Part shown: piece by piece, positions 22,111 through 33,100 of the stretch | How the letters are laid out: each line of letters starts with the position of its first letter | Position numbering within the stretch: the first letter of the stretch is position 1 | Assembly: GCF_052857255.1 (NCBI RefSeq) | Contig: NC_135505.1 | Span: 60,183,149 to 60,247,148 of the forward strand | Reading direction: 5' to 3' | Source of the DNA: Amblyomma americanum | Taxonomy: Eukaryota > Arthropoda > Arachnida > Ixodida > Ixodidae | Length of the DNA stretch: 64,000 nucleotides | Made by a program: the position numbers and the translations under genes | The notes under the pieces: model-generated | Database searches by the model: none | The model's input: only the letters and a program-made list of their open reading frames with translations | What the model was told of the DNA's origin: nothing

Positions 22111-23426
22111 AGGCATCAGCAGCAAAATAATCATCAGCAGCCACATGCACTCTACTGCACAGCACCTACAGGCCGCTGCTAGTGGAAGCTTCTGGCATAT
22201 AATGCTGCTTGCTGTGCCAGCGCTTGACTTTCTTCATGGAAAAGCATCAGTAGTGTGACTGTTGGCAGCTGATGGCTGCTTTGTGTTCGTGATACATAAC
22301 TTGCTGCAGTGCCACCCACTGAACTGCCAAGCTGAACTGCCAAGTGTTGCACCTACAGCGGATGTGAAGTGACAGAACACTTCCCCTGTCTGTTGGAAGT
22401 GAACCGAGTTACTTCTCCCGATGCATCACCTCCGAGATCACTTGTGCAGTGTGCGATGTGTTGGCACTCTCAGATGTCCCGTTTGATCTGTAACGCACTT
22501 GTTTCCCCTCCCACAGGTGGCACCAGTAGTCCATGAGGAAAGTGTGTTTCTCTTATTGCATCAGCCATTATAGCCAGACTGTGGTGGCTAGCAGGGAAGG
22601 TGGGAGCATCGCTCGCTGCGGAGTGTAACAACAGATCGTGCAGGCAGCGGCGGCGCTGTTGTCGCTTTTTAGATCGGTCGGCCACAGCGGGCGCCCTGCG
22701 GCCATGCCGCCCAGGCGCGCCGCGGCAGTTCCAAACAGTCTGCAGAGCTTCCAAACAGCTTGTTATAAGACGAACCCAGCACTGTGTCTAGCTAGCTACG
22801 GGGTGCTGTACACGGAGATATAAGCACAGAATGTAGAGTGGCCATTGACCTATCTCTAGTGGCATGCAAACCATAAATTGTCTATCTGACACTTAGGTCC
22901 TTTTCCGAAAACCCGTGCTGGTATCTGCTGCGACCTCATCACAGTCTACCATTTCACCAAGCGGGTCGAAGCCGAGGCCTCCCCCAATGCTTCAGCAAGC
23001 CACGCAGTTCCATTTCTTGGACAATTCTTGCTTTTGCACCATGACGTTCCCTCAGGTGGCACACGTCATCCTCCCAGATTCTGTTCCATTATACATCTAG
23101 GTATATTATTTTCACATCGCAGTTCTGTGAAAAGTGACAAACTATACCTCACACTTTTTGTGTGCACATGAAAAGTGTGAGCTTTAGCTGTCGCTGGTTG
23201 CACATGTGGTTCCAAAAAAAATGCTTGCGCATGTTGTGCAACAAAAGCTTTTTTTATTAGAAATATACAGTTCTGCCTCCTTACAATGTGCTTACTCTAG
23301 ACCGCCGGGAACATGATGCCTGTGGTGACAGAAGGCATCTCCAGACACACCAAGAGCACCTTGCATTGTCTTTACTCCACCAGCAAGTTGATAATTCGTC
23401 GAGGATGTTCGTTGGGATGGACTACT
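22111..23426. other. no gene recognised; probable 3' UTR of MRI1-like gene at its right end
   Basis: GC-rich around 22600-22740 with no supportable exon. On the minus strand an AATAAA signal lies near 23250, about 180 bases past the stop of the MRI1-like exon, so 23240-23426 is probably its 3' UTR. Confidence 0.4.
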
Positions 23427-23581
23427 TCAGAATGTCTCTCTACCGGTCACACGGCTGCAGTTGTGCAGTGCTGCTGAACGATTCACCCGTGACGCTGTGA
23501 AGACTCCTTTCTCAGTGATGATGCCTCGGGTGATGAGCTCAGTTGGGGTGACATCAAAGGCCGGGTTCCAACACTCAATGC
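23427..23581 (-). CDS. MRI1: methylthioribose-1-phosphate isomerase-like, last exon
   Basis: The minus-strand exon starts after the acceptor CACTTGCAG| and ends with TGA at 23427-23429. Its first 25 residues, [20 protein letters not shown] and neighbours, match the highly conserved C-terminal segment of MTR-1-P isomerase (eIF-2B alpha/beta/delta family fold), which converts methylthioribose-1-phosphate to methylthioribulose-1-phosphate in the methionine salvage pathway. The family usually has Gly-Gly-Ile-Ile-Thr-Glu; here it is Arg-Gly-Ile-Ile-Thr-Glu. The last 25 or so residues (from FTASRVNRS) do not resemble the family. No upstream exon was recognised within the window, so this may be the end of a gene with very long introns or an orphan pseudo-exon. 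Confidence 0.72.
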
Positions 23582-23860
23582 CTGCAAGTGCGACAAACAC
23601 ATCAGTGCTGTGTTTCGTCCTGGCAGAGTTTACGTTCTGCAGTCTTGTATAACAGAGCATTTTTTGTTACTGTTAGGCATTTTGCATAATTGTATACTGT
23701 CAAAAACAATAAAATAATATACGCACTACAACTGGCAAACAAATACAAAACGATGCTTCTAGAATCGGCACTAGTAATGGCATAGATCTGGGTGTACCGC
23801 AAATGGTGCAATGACGGCTTCGAAGCTGCTGAAGACTGTGTTTCGGAACTAGCAAATTGA

Positions 23861-24010
23861 AATTGAAATTGAACTTCATTCCGTCGAGGCAGAAAGGGAC
23901 TCGAACAAAAGTGAAAACATGTCACTTGACGTGGTTCGAGCCCCCATTTACAAGGCATACAGCAGTTGCACATTTACATGTATAGCAGCATAGTCACGAG
24001 GACATACACA
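23861..24010 (-). repeat. possible LINE 3' end with (CAATTT)n tail
   Basis: AATTGAAATTGAAATTGAAC at the left edge is a simple-sequence tail in minus orientation. It is followed by sequence ending in a region rich in codon-like structure but with no recognisable domain. The call is weak and based on tail-like structure. Confidence 0.35.
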
Positions 24011-24346
24011 CATAGAAAGTGAGTCAAGACCTACTTGTCTGAAAAGAAAAAATTGCATTTTACACAACAATAAGATATCCCCTGATATAAGATGTCTAAT
24101 CCTGTTACCAGTACACTATAAATAGAATAATCGCTCGTTAAAATTAAGGCACAATTTAGTCTGATTTTTATTTCGGAATTTAGACAATATACACACTTCT
24201 GTCTGGACAGGGCTAAAAAATCACTCACGAGGTCACCTGACTAGGCCCTAGTGCCGGTGCTTGGTCACTGCAGCACCTGCTGCATTGCCAATGGGCACAC
24301 GAAAAGGAACACTGGAGAGGTTTCTGCTATGCCTTTGGCAGCGATG

Positions 24347-24880
24347 TACTATAATAATAATAAGTTTATTTTCATCAGATCAAATACAATTTGATGTAGA
24401 AGGTGAGAAAAAAAGCAGCATTCCGCTTGACAGAGTTCTCACTTCCTGTTCAGACAGCAGTGACAGGGACGAGAAACAATTTTTTTAGCATAACAGTCAG
24501 CTTCAATGTACAATAGTATACAGTGGAGAAAATAAACACCATGGTGTGCGCATTCAGACAGAAATACAATTATAAGGAACGAAATAAAATAGGCGGCTAA
24601 GCATCAAACAAAAAATAAGAGTAGATGGTGCATCATACAAAACGATTGATGTATTAGTGGTGACTGATATGACTAGAATATTTCGCAGAGAGGAAAGAGT
24701 AATATCAGGAAAGCTAACTTTAGCTTCAATTAGCTTGTTTAGTGCGAGCGGTAACTGATAATTAACCATTTGACGGCCATAGTTGGTTCTTGTAAATGGT
24801 AAAACCCAGTGTTGTTTATGGCGGTGCGAATAGGGCGAATCAGACTGATGCAAACTGGCCAGAGATAAAATGGTGTCGAT
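24347..24880 (-). mobile_element. CR1/L2-like LINE 3' fragment with (AAT)n tail
   Basis: The minus-strand frame 24554-24853 contains FTRTNYGRQMVNYQLPLALN, typical of the conserved post-RT C-terminal block of CR1/L2-clade ORF2 (RTNYGKRSFxY-like). An ATAATAATAATAAG tract at 24350-24363 is in the right place and orientation for the 3' tail. The fragment is 5' truncated near 24880. Confidence 0.6.
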
Positions 24881-24883
24881 ACG

Positions 24884-25236
24884 TCATTTTTGCTCAACTT
24901 TATATAGGCGCATGTCTATAAGCATAAAGATTGAGAATTGTAATGATTTTTGACCACTTTTAGCGGTTTTTTGCCGCTTTTTGCGGTTTTGGCCTCGGCC
25001 GGGTGCCCTGGTGCGGGAGCCGTTGCCGTTCCTGTTGCCGGGCCCTTTCCGGAGTTCTGGTCCTGGACGTGGTGGTCTCCGGTGGGGTTCTGGACCGGCT
25101 GCCGGAGGCCTTTCTGACCGCTTTATTGTGGTTTTCTGGTTGCCTGTCTTTTGCGGGCCTAGCCTTGGGCGCGGCTGCTTTTCGTTGCGGCCTGGCAGGG
25201 AAGAGGAGGAAGAAGACGGAGCTGGTTTTCTCGGCC
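24884..25236. other. GC-rich segment, possible LINE 5' leader or ORF1 start
   Basis: It is strongly GC-rich, unlike its neighbours, and opens with a T-rich TTTTTTGCCGCTTTTTGCGG stretch. The style resembles the GC-rich ORF1 that begins near 26416, so this could be that LINE's 5' part separated by the LINE fragment 25237-26415. No target duplication was seen, so the relationship is unproven. A proline- and Arg-rich minus-strand frame here is probably a composition artefact. Confidence 0.35.
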
Positions 25237-26415
25237 CCTGCAAAATTACCTCAGTGTTCTTGACAACTGGTTAGGAAGAATTCATCTGTCCCTTAATGCG
25301 CATTGTTAGTATTTCCAGTTTCTGTTCCTGTAAATACCTGCCTGGTCTATAGAAATAACATAATACCTCAAGTTCAGACGGTGAAGTATCTCGGAGTAAT
25401 ATACGACTCTACTCTTTCCTGGCGGCCACACATTGAGCAACTTTCTGCAAAAGGAGTTCGGGCCATTGGCATCCTGCGTAGGCATTGTAGTGCTAGCTCA
25501 GGCATGAGAAGGCATGCACTTCTGATGATTTATAAAATGTACGTCCGCCCAATATTGGAGTTCGGGTGCGTTTTATTCTCAGGAGCTCCTGCCTATAAAT
25601 TTCGCCCTCTTGTGCTGTTGGAGCGTAAGGCGTTGCGCCTTTGTCTTGGGCTTCCAAAATATGTCGCCAATGCTGTTCTGCACCTTGAGGCGCAAATGCC
25701 ATCGTTATCAGCTAGGTTTCGCCTTTTAACAGTTCAGACATTTTTAAAATTGTGCGACTCACCTCTTCACGCTTCCAGTATATTTCGTAGTCAACCTCCC
25801 GTCTTTTTTAGTGCTGCCTGGTCTCGTTTTCATACCCCGCAGATATGTTACGTGCAGTCCCTCCTTGATCCCATAAATATTTATTTCACAGATGTCCGCC
25901 AATTGTATAACAACTCATCATCTGCCCAGATTGAATTCGATGACATTTTCCCATCGAATGCAAAGCTGCAGCCCTTCCCGTTTCTTCAGGGTCTGTTGCA
26001 GGACCACCTAAGGTCCTTTCCCTCTCATGTTCTTATTGCTACCGATGCCTCGCAGGATCGCGAGAAGGCAGGTGTGGGAATTTTTTCGCCTTCACTGGAT
26101 TGGTCTTTTTCTCTCCGTCTTCCTGACTTCACTCCCATTTTTCTGACTGAATTATTAGCAGTAATTTTAGCCTTACGAAAATTAGAAACTACCGTTTCCC
26201 AGGTCGTGGTTATGACAGACTCTCTGTCCATTTGCTCTTCCTTATCCTCACCCACTGAGTCTCTGGTTTTACGCCTCTTTAAGTTCCTGATTCCGCTCCA
26301 TCTAAATTCGGTTAGGTTGCTTTGGGTACCAGGTCACATGGGTTTTCACTTAAATGAGGTTGCAAATTCCTTAGCAAGAGTCTCTCTCTGCGGCCCAATT
26401 GTTGCTGTCCTGCCA
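25237..26415 (+). mobile_element. LINE fragment: end of RT and RNase H domain
   Basis: A plus-strand reading frame open for about 390 codons. It starts inside the RT (LQNYLSVLDNWLGRIHLSLN), passes a post-RT region (VKYLGVIYDSTLSWRPH, YVRPILEFGC) and ends in an RNase H domain with LIATDASQDREKAGVGIF, FLTELLAVILAL (Glu), VVVMTDSLSI (Asp) and WVPGHMGFHLNEVANSLA (His, Asn/Glu). This order is found in I-clade LINEs such as I and R1-like families that keep RNase H. The frame runs without a stop into the GC-rich ORF1 of another LINE. The fragment lacks its 5' part and 3' UTR. Confidence 0.82.
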
Positions 26416-27731
26416 ACGTGTGCATATAGACTGCGGACCGCGGCCGGCTCGGGGCTCTCTAGGCGGTCCCCGCCGCCGTCGGACGGTGTTGTTCCCGGTG
26501 GGACCTCGGGAGTGCCGGGTCCCTCGGACGTGCAGGGGTCGGTGTCCGGTTGCGAATGGTCGGATGAGCTGTCTCGGTTTTTGGAGACACCGGCTGATGC
26601 GGAGTCGCCGTTGGGGTTGGCGTCTGGACTGGTCCGGTTGGTGCCAGGGATGGGCTTGGCCTTCGAACCGGTGCCGTCGCTGGACGCCGCTGTGGCATCG
26701 CAGGAAAAGATCTTGGCCGAGTTAAATGACAAAGACAACAAGCTGTCGTTTGCCTTTGCGCACTGCGCTCGCTACCCAAGTGGCGGGCGTTGTGCGGCAG
26801 GCGGCAGATTCCCGCGCCCTGGTCTTGGACGTCCGGGGCCGTGCGGAGGTGCTTCGAGACGTGGGCGGCCCCCCAGGCGGAACTCGTGGCGGCCAGACGG
26901 GAGGCCGAGGCCATGTGGCGGGAGGTGGTCGTGTTGAGGGAGCGGCTCGCCTTCTCCGAGGACCGTTTGCGTCCCGGCCTCGTGGAGCCTCCGCGCAGGA
27001 CGGTTGCGGAGGTTTTGAGGTCCGGGACGGCGTCGTCTGCGGGAGGCAGGACGGCGGGAGACTCTGTGCCGCCGCCGGTTCCGGGTACTTCGGCTGAGGT
27101 GCCGGTGAGCCACGAGCAGCACGCGCACGTCGCGTTTCTAACACCTGCGGCACCCTCTCGGACGCCCGCTCGCGACGTGGCAGCGGTGCTGAAATCGAAT
27201 ATCGATCCGGAGGCGGCGGGTATCGGGCCAGTAGTCCGTCACACGAGCTTGGGAGTTACCGTGTTGGCGGACGACCGCCGGTCGTTGGACAGACTTGCGG
27301 AAGCGGTTAGGGGTAGTGCGCCCGCGAGCACGGCGATGACGGTGAGGATGGCGGAAAGGAGGCGGCCACATGTAAAGTTGATTGGCGTGGACCTGAACGT
27401 TTCGCCAGACGATTTAGTTCGAGTTCTAAACGCGCGTAATCAGGGTCTGGACCTGGACGCGGCGTCCACGGAGGTGAAATTTTCTTTCCCAGAGCGTTCG
27501 GGCAATCGTACCCACGTGCTAGTCGTAGCGCCGGGAGCTTTTGCGCGGCTTGTGTCGAGGGGCCGGGTTACGATAGGGTGGACGAGGGCGCGTGGTGAAA
27601 AGGACTTGCGCATCCCCGTGTGCACGTTTTGCGCCTCGTACAGTCATACGTTTAGGGGGTGTCGTGCGCGTTCTGACCCCTCGAAGGCCGTATGCATGAA
27701 GTGCGGAGGGGCGCACTTGGCCGAGTCGTGC
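26416..27731 (+). mobile_element. LINE ORF1 (gag-like, zinc knuckles), 5' part of interrupted element
   Basis: A GC-rich plus-strand coding region with at least two frameshifts (near 26780 and 26880). It holds a helix-forming segment (ELVAARREAEAMWREVVVLR), a globular region (VKLIGVDLNVSPDDLVRVL, SGNRTHVLVVAPGAFARL) and then CCHC-type knuckles (CTFCASYSHTFRGC, CMKCGGAHLAESC). It ends exactly at the target duplication AGTCGTGC of the 14-kb transposon. The reading frame continues in register at 41874, which proves that the two pieces were one ORF1. Its own RT belongs to the endonuclease ORF that begins at 43379. Confidence 0.85.
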
Positions 27732-27860
27732 TAAAGCCCCTCAATAGACTAAAAGTAACGACATCTACTCTCTCCTCCTCCTATGCCGGCGCTCCTCCTC
27801 TCGGCTCCTCCCGGGTGCCGACAGTGGCGGCACCTAGGCGGGGGATGCTAGCAGACGCTC

Positions 27861-28372
27861 CCAACGCTCGCCTTTTGGCGCAGCAGACCGCACTCCTACG
27901 CGCGCCCGAATGAATTTTGTGTTGCGTTTTTTGCTTTGGCTTCGGTCGAAACGGCATGATAACATGGAAGAATGAAAAATAAGTTACTGAAATAACTGCC
28001 GCGACCTACGCTGTGCTGCTTTATCGAAACTTTTTGTCCTGCGATCGCTTTGATTGCGGAGCATACGTTGGAAGTGGCGTGCGCGAGCGAGTTCGCGGCA
28101 CTGTTGTGAATATACTCAGCGCGTTGTGTTCCCAACGCTCGCGCTTTGGCGTGCAGTGGACAGCGCGCCTGAATGAACTTTTCATTTTCTGCCGCTGATT
28201 CAGCCGCATGGCATGGGGAGATAAAAAAGTACTTACCCAAATAACTGCCCCGACCCAAGTAGCACTACTTTATATGAACTTTTTGTACTGCGATCGCTTT
28301 GATCACGGTGCACACGGTGGAAGTGGAGTGAGCAAGCGAGCTCGCGGCACTATAGTGAATATCTCGGAGTCG
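27861..28372. repeat. tandem duplication, 271-bp unit, near the left end of the 14-kb transposon
   Basis: The word CCAACGCTCGC occurs at 27861 and 28132, and the following sequences align through GCGCGCC(C/T)GAATGAA, AAATAACTGCC, CTGCGATCGCTTTGAT and GAGC(T/G)CGCGGCACT. The second copy ends near 28372. It lies about 130 bp inside the left inverted repeat, so it is subterminal. Confidence 0.85.
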
Positions 28373-29467
28373 TGTTTTTCAACCGGCATCTTTTGCCCAA
28401 TCTTATTAAAAATATAACTCCGCCAAGAGGAAGTGGACCGACATGTGACTAGATGTGTGGCCTAGGCTTTATTTGAACGGATGGCGGTTTAATGCTCCTA
28501 AATATATTCTCTCAAAGGCGCGTTCGCTCGTGCAACGGGCTGTGCTATTCAGTGTGTAGGTGATTACTCGTTGCAATTTTAATTATTTTAGTGCAGGAAA
28601 GGTTGGAGATTATTTCGGAGTTAATATGCCTCGGACACCTCGCAGGCTACCGTTAAAAATATCCGACTGATGGTAGCCACGTAATGTTTGCTTGTAAATA
28701 GGCAAATACGATGCCCTATGGTTGCGCACTGTAACACGATTGCGATCAGAATTTTGATATAGGGTTAATAGTTTAGGTTGATTAACAGCAACCAAAAAAA
28801 AAGGCATTTAAACGTGGTTTCGTGAGCAACTACAGCACCACATGAGTCATTCGAATGCTGCTTGTTTAGGTGATTATCATCTCGGGCCAGCATATGCAAT
28901 AATGGCTTGTAAGAGAACATTGCCTTCCCTCTTGTAACCTCCATGCCTAACGCGCAGTCACCTGGACTGCCGCAGTTAATTAATCGCTTTCGGTCGAAGT
29001 ATCGTGCAAAAGGAAAAAAAAACTCATATGCTGAAAAATCTAGACTCGAATTTACTCAGTTCTCTCTGCGGCAAACACGTTGGTTCGTATAGTAAGTTGC
29101 TTGAAGTGAAAATGTAAAAACAAGGAGAAAATAGGAGAAAATAGAATGGGGTAAGTGTCCCATATTTCTGCTGAAACATTGGCAATGCCTCGACTCCAAA
29201 CTTTTATAAGCTCACCTGCTTTAAGCAACTATAACTTTCGGTCAATTTTGAGAAACATGTTCTTGCAATGTTTGTTATGGTAATAAGCAAACATGTGATT
29301 ACAAAGCAGTACATCGCGTGTTGCTAGGTTCCAACCTTCGCATTCCCATATACGCGAAATAATTTATCACTGCTATATGTTTCTGAAGAAAAGAATGATC
29401 AGCATCGCGTTATTTAAATCATATATGGTCCGTGACCAAAACCTGGGTGCACACTTCTGCTTTGATG
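28373..29467. other. internal non-coding DNA of the 14-kb transposon
   Basis: AT-rich, with no open frame of note and no recognisable element. It contains several short A or T homopolymers. Confidence 0.4.
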
Positions 29468-29706
29468 TTTGTTCACGGGGTTTAACGTGCCAGAGCGACT
29501 CAGGCTATGAAGGACACCCTAGTGGAAGACTCAAGATAATTTCGACTACCTGGGGTACCTTTACGTGCACTGACATCGCACAGTGCACCACAGTGCACGG
29601 GCCTTTGCCATTTTGCCTCGATCGAAACGCGACCGCCGCGGCCAGGATCGAGCCCCGTCTTTTAAGTCAGCAGCCGAGCGCCATAACCACTCGGCCACCG
29701 CGGCGG
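29468..29706 (-). mobile_element. tRNA-derived SINE, diverged subfamily, minus strand
   Basis: Read on the minus strand it begins near 29706 with a CGGTGGCCGAGTGGTTATGG A-box region and has GGGCTCGATCCTGGCC as a B-box. The body contains GCGATGTCAGTGCACGTAAA and GTAGTCGAAATTATCTTGAG, and the end is CTGGCACGTTAAACCCC near 29474. The body resembles the Ruka-type copies, but the 3' part differs, so it is a related subfamily. It sits about 130 bp from the gypsy LTR. Confidence 0.82.
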
Positions 29707-29836
29707 TGCTACTGCTTTGAATTCACTTTCATGCGAATATCATTCTGCGCGCGTTGAAAGATGCGTGAGCTCCCTATATCTCGAAACCGCAGACAGTGCT
29801 GTACAAGCGTAACCAATGTGTTAAGTCTGAAAATAT

Positions 29837-29978
29837 TGTCACGGAGTTCTCACGGAGAGACGCTTCAACAGCTGGAGTCGGCAAGAGGAGACGGTAATGG
29901 CAGCCGATCCGCGATAGCACGATCGCAACCTCATCGTCTTCGCGGACAGCTTGCGCCACCTGGCAACACCAGGTGGCA
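29837..29978 (-). repeat. gypsy 3' LTR
   Basis: 142 bp, TGTCACGGAGTTCTCACGGA to CCAGGTGGCA in plus-strand view. It is the downstream LTR in the minus orientation of the element. Compared with the other LTR it has A for G, C for T and C for T at three positions. Confidence 0.93.
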
Positions 29979-29981
29979 TTA

Positions 29982-29992
29982 TTCCCCCCTCC
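29982..29992 (-). other. gypsy polypurine tract
   Basis: Minus-strand GGAGGGGGGAA lies four bases before the 3' LTR, the usual place for the plus-strand DNA primer. Confidence 0.75.
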
Positions 29993-30117
29993 GAAAAAGA
30001 AGGGCATCGCAGTGGGGCCGCCAGCAGCGTAGGCGCGCTAAGGTTCAGAAGGGAAACAGAGAAAAACGCGAGGAAAACGGAGCACACACAGAGTCACAAC
30101 GGAGGGCCGCTAAGCCG

Positions 30118-33100
30118 TTATCGGGCATAGTACGGCTTAAGCCGCACAACGTGCACAATGTCAGAGCTGTTGGGCTGTCGACGTCTCGGTTGCGCGGCAC
30201 CGTCGGGAACCACTTCATAGGTAACATCACTGATACGCCGTAGCACTTTATAGGGGCCAAAGTACCGGCAGAGTAGTTTCTCGGACAAGCCCTGGCGGCG
30301 GACAGGTGTCCACACCCAAACTTGTTCACCGGGATTGTAGTCGACCTGTCGGTGTCGAAGGTTGTAACGGCGCGCATCAGTGCCCTGCTGCTGGCCGATG
30401 TGTACGCGGGCAAGCTGACGGGCTTCTTCAGCGCGTTGGGCAATTTCATGAACATCGGGTGCGAGTTGGTCGTCATCGAGGCATGGTAGCATCGCGTCAA
30501 GCATGCTCTGGACTTCACGTCCATATACAAGACGAAAGGGAGTAAAGCGTGTAGTCTCCTGGAGGGCCGTGTTGTACGCAAATGTGACGTACGGTAGCAC
30601 CTCATCCCAAGTTTTGTGCTGAACGTCTACGTACATTGACAGCATGTCCGCAATGGTCTTGTTTAAGCGTTCGGTTAGCCCATTGCTCTGCGGATGATAA
30701 GCTGTGGTCTTGCGATGGCTAGTGCAGCTCAACGTAAATATATGGTCGATTAGCTGCGCTGTAAACGCTGTGCCTCTGTCGGTAATAACGCACGAAGGGG
30801 CTCCGTGCCGCAAGACGATGTTTTGCATGAAAAAGTCGGCGACCTCTGAAGCTGTGGCACAGGGTATCGCCTTGGTCTCGGCGTAGCGAGTCAAATAGTC
30901 AGTAGCGACTATGATCCACTTGTTTCCTGAGAGTGACAACGGAAAAGGACCGAGAAGGTCCATTCCTATTTGATCGAACGGAGAGCGGGGTGTAGTAACG
31001 GGCTTGAGAAAACCCGCCGGCTTAAGCGGTGGCGTCTTCCGGCGCTGGCATTCACGGCAGCTTTTTACGTACCTTTGGACATCGTCCGAGAGTCCGGGCC
31101 AGTAGTACATGTTGCGTATCCTGGCGAGCGTCCGGGAAAAACCCAGATGGCCTGAAGTGGGCTCGTCGTGGCATGCCAATAAAATGTCGGCGCGAAGATC
31201 GGCCGGAAGTACCAGAAGGTAAGCTCTTTCTTGGCCTCTCGAGTTCTTCTTGTATAAGATACCTTCGCGCAAACAGAAAGAGCCGAGACGTCGAGCGAAG
31301 TGTCGTGGTAGAGGCATGGCGTGACCTTCAAGGTTGTCAATCAGCGGTCGGAGGTCCGTGTCAGCCCGCTGCCGGGCTATTATGTCCGATGCATTAAGTA
31401 TACCGAGGAAACCGCTGTCGTCGTCAATTTCGGGACCGGAAGAGTCGAGTGGTGCACGCGACAGCGTGTCGGCGTCTTCGTGTTTACGGCCCGACTTATA
31501 TACGATGGTAATGTCGAATTCTTGGAGCCGTAAACTCCAGCGGGCCAATCGTCCAGACGGGTCTCGCAAATTAGCCAGCCAGCATAGGCAGTGGTGGTCG
31601 GTTACGACTTTGAATGCGCGGCCGTAAAGGTAAGGGCGAAATTTCATGGTGGCCCATACGACAGCAAGGCATTCCTTCTCTGACGTAGAGTAATTGCGTT
31701 CGGCGCGGGAGAGAGTACGGCTAGCATAGGCTATAACTCTCTCAATGCCCTCTTGGTGTTGGACAAGGACAGCTCCAAGACCGATATTGCTGGCGTCGGT
31801 GTGGATCTCGGTGTCGGCCTCTTCGTCGAAGTGTGCAAGAACGGGAGATGTCTGAAGGCGTTGGCGGAGCGAAGAGAAAGCCGTCTCTTGGTCTATTGTC
31901 CAAACGAAGGAGGTGTTGCTCCTGGTGAGGCGCGTCAACGGCTCTGCAATCTTTGCGAAGTCCGCAATAAACCATCGGTAATATGCACAGAGACCCAGAA
32001 AACGCTGGACAGCTTTCTTGTCAGTCGGAGTAGGAAAATTGGCGACGGCGGCTGTCTTGTCGGGGTCGGGTCGAACTCCGTCGGCGCTCACAACGTGACC
32101 GAGGAACCTGAGCTCTGTGTAACCGAAGTGGCACTTCTGGGGCTTCAGCGTAAGGTCAGCGGAATGGAGGGCTCTGAGGACAGTTCGCAGGCGCACGAGA
32201 TGCTGTTCAAAAGTTTCTGAAAAAACGACAACGTCGTCCAGGTATACAAGACAACTTTGCCACTTGAGGCCGGTAAGGACAGTGTCCATCATCTGTTGAA
32301 ACGTCGCTGGCGCAGAGCACAAGCCAAAAGGCAGCACTTTGAATTCATAGAGGCCATCTGGTGTAACGAAGGCAGTTTTTTCGCGGTCCCGTTCATCCAC
32401 TTCAATTTGCCAATAACCGCTCTTCAGGTCAATGGATGAAAAGTACTTAGCACGCCGTAATCTGTCCAGGGAGTCATCAATGCGGGGCAACGGGTAGACG
32501 TCCTTTTTAGTCACATTGTTTAATTTACGGTAGTCCACGCAGAATCGAAGTGTTCCATCCTTCTTTTTAACAAGGACAACAGGCAAAGACCACGGGCTTT
32601 GGGAAGGTTGAACTACACCGTCGTCAATCATCTCCTGAACTTGCTTTTGGATTACTTCCCGTTCTTTGGCGGAAACACGATAAGGCTGCTGGCGGATAGG
32701 GCGAGCGTCGTCATACGTAATGATCCGGTGTTGCGTTAGGGGCGTTTGACGAACTTTCGACGAAGAAGCGAAACACTGTTTATACTCCAATAGCAAGTGC
32801 TCTAAGGCCAGGCGCTTTCCTTCGGGGAGGTTGCAGTTGATGTCGACATTCGGAACAGATTGGTCGTCAGTGGCGCGCGATGATTGGTCGTCAGGGGCCG
32901 CTGCCGCGAACGCAAAGCAGACCGGAACATCCACAACCGCTTCAGCGGTAGCGATCGCAGTTCCAGAGAAAAGGTGCCGGTGCTCTGGAGAAAAATTTGT
33001 AACAAGGATCGCAGACCGGCCAGCGCGAATTGTTAGTAAGCTTCGAGCGGCGCAGATGCCTTGAGTCAGGAGGAGCGAATGATTAGCCTCGGCGACTGCT

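Noticed and set aside
24884..25243. 119-codon Pro/Arg-rich minus-strand frame as a gene
   Set aside because: GC-rich composition, no domain, located between LINE fragments.
26459..27153. Long Pro/Arg-rich minus-strand frames
   Set aside because: Antisense of the GC-rich LINE ORF1.
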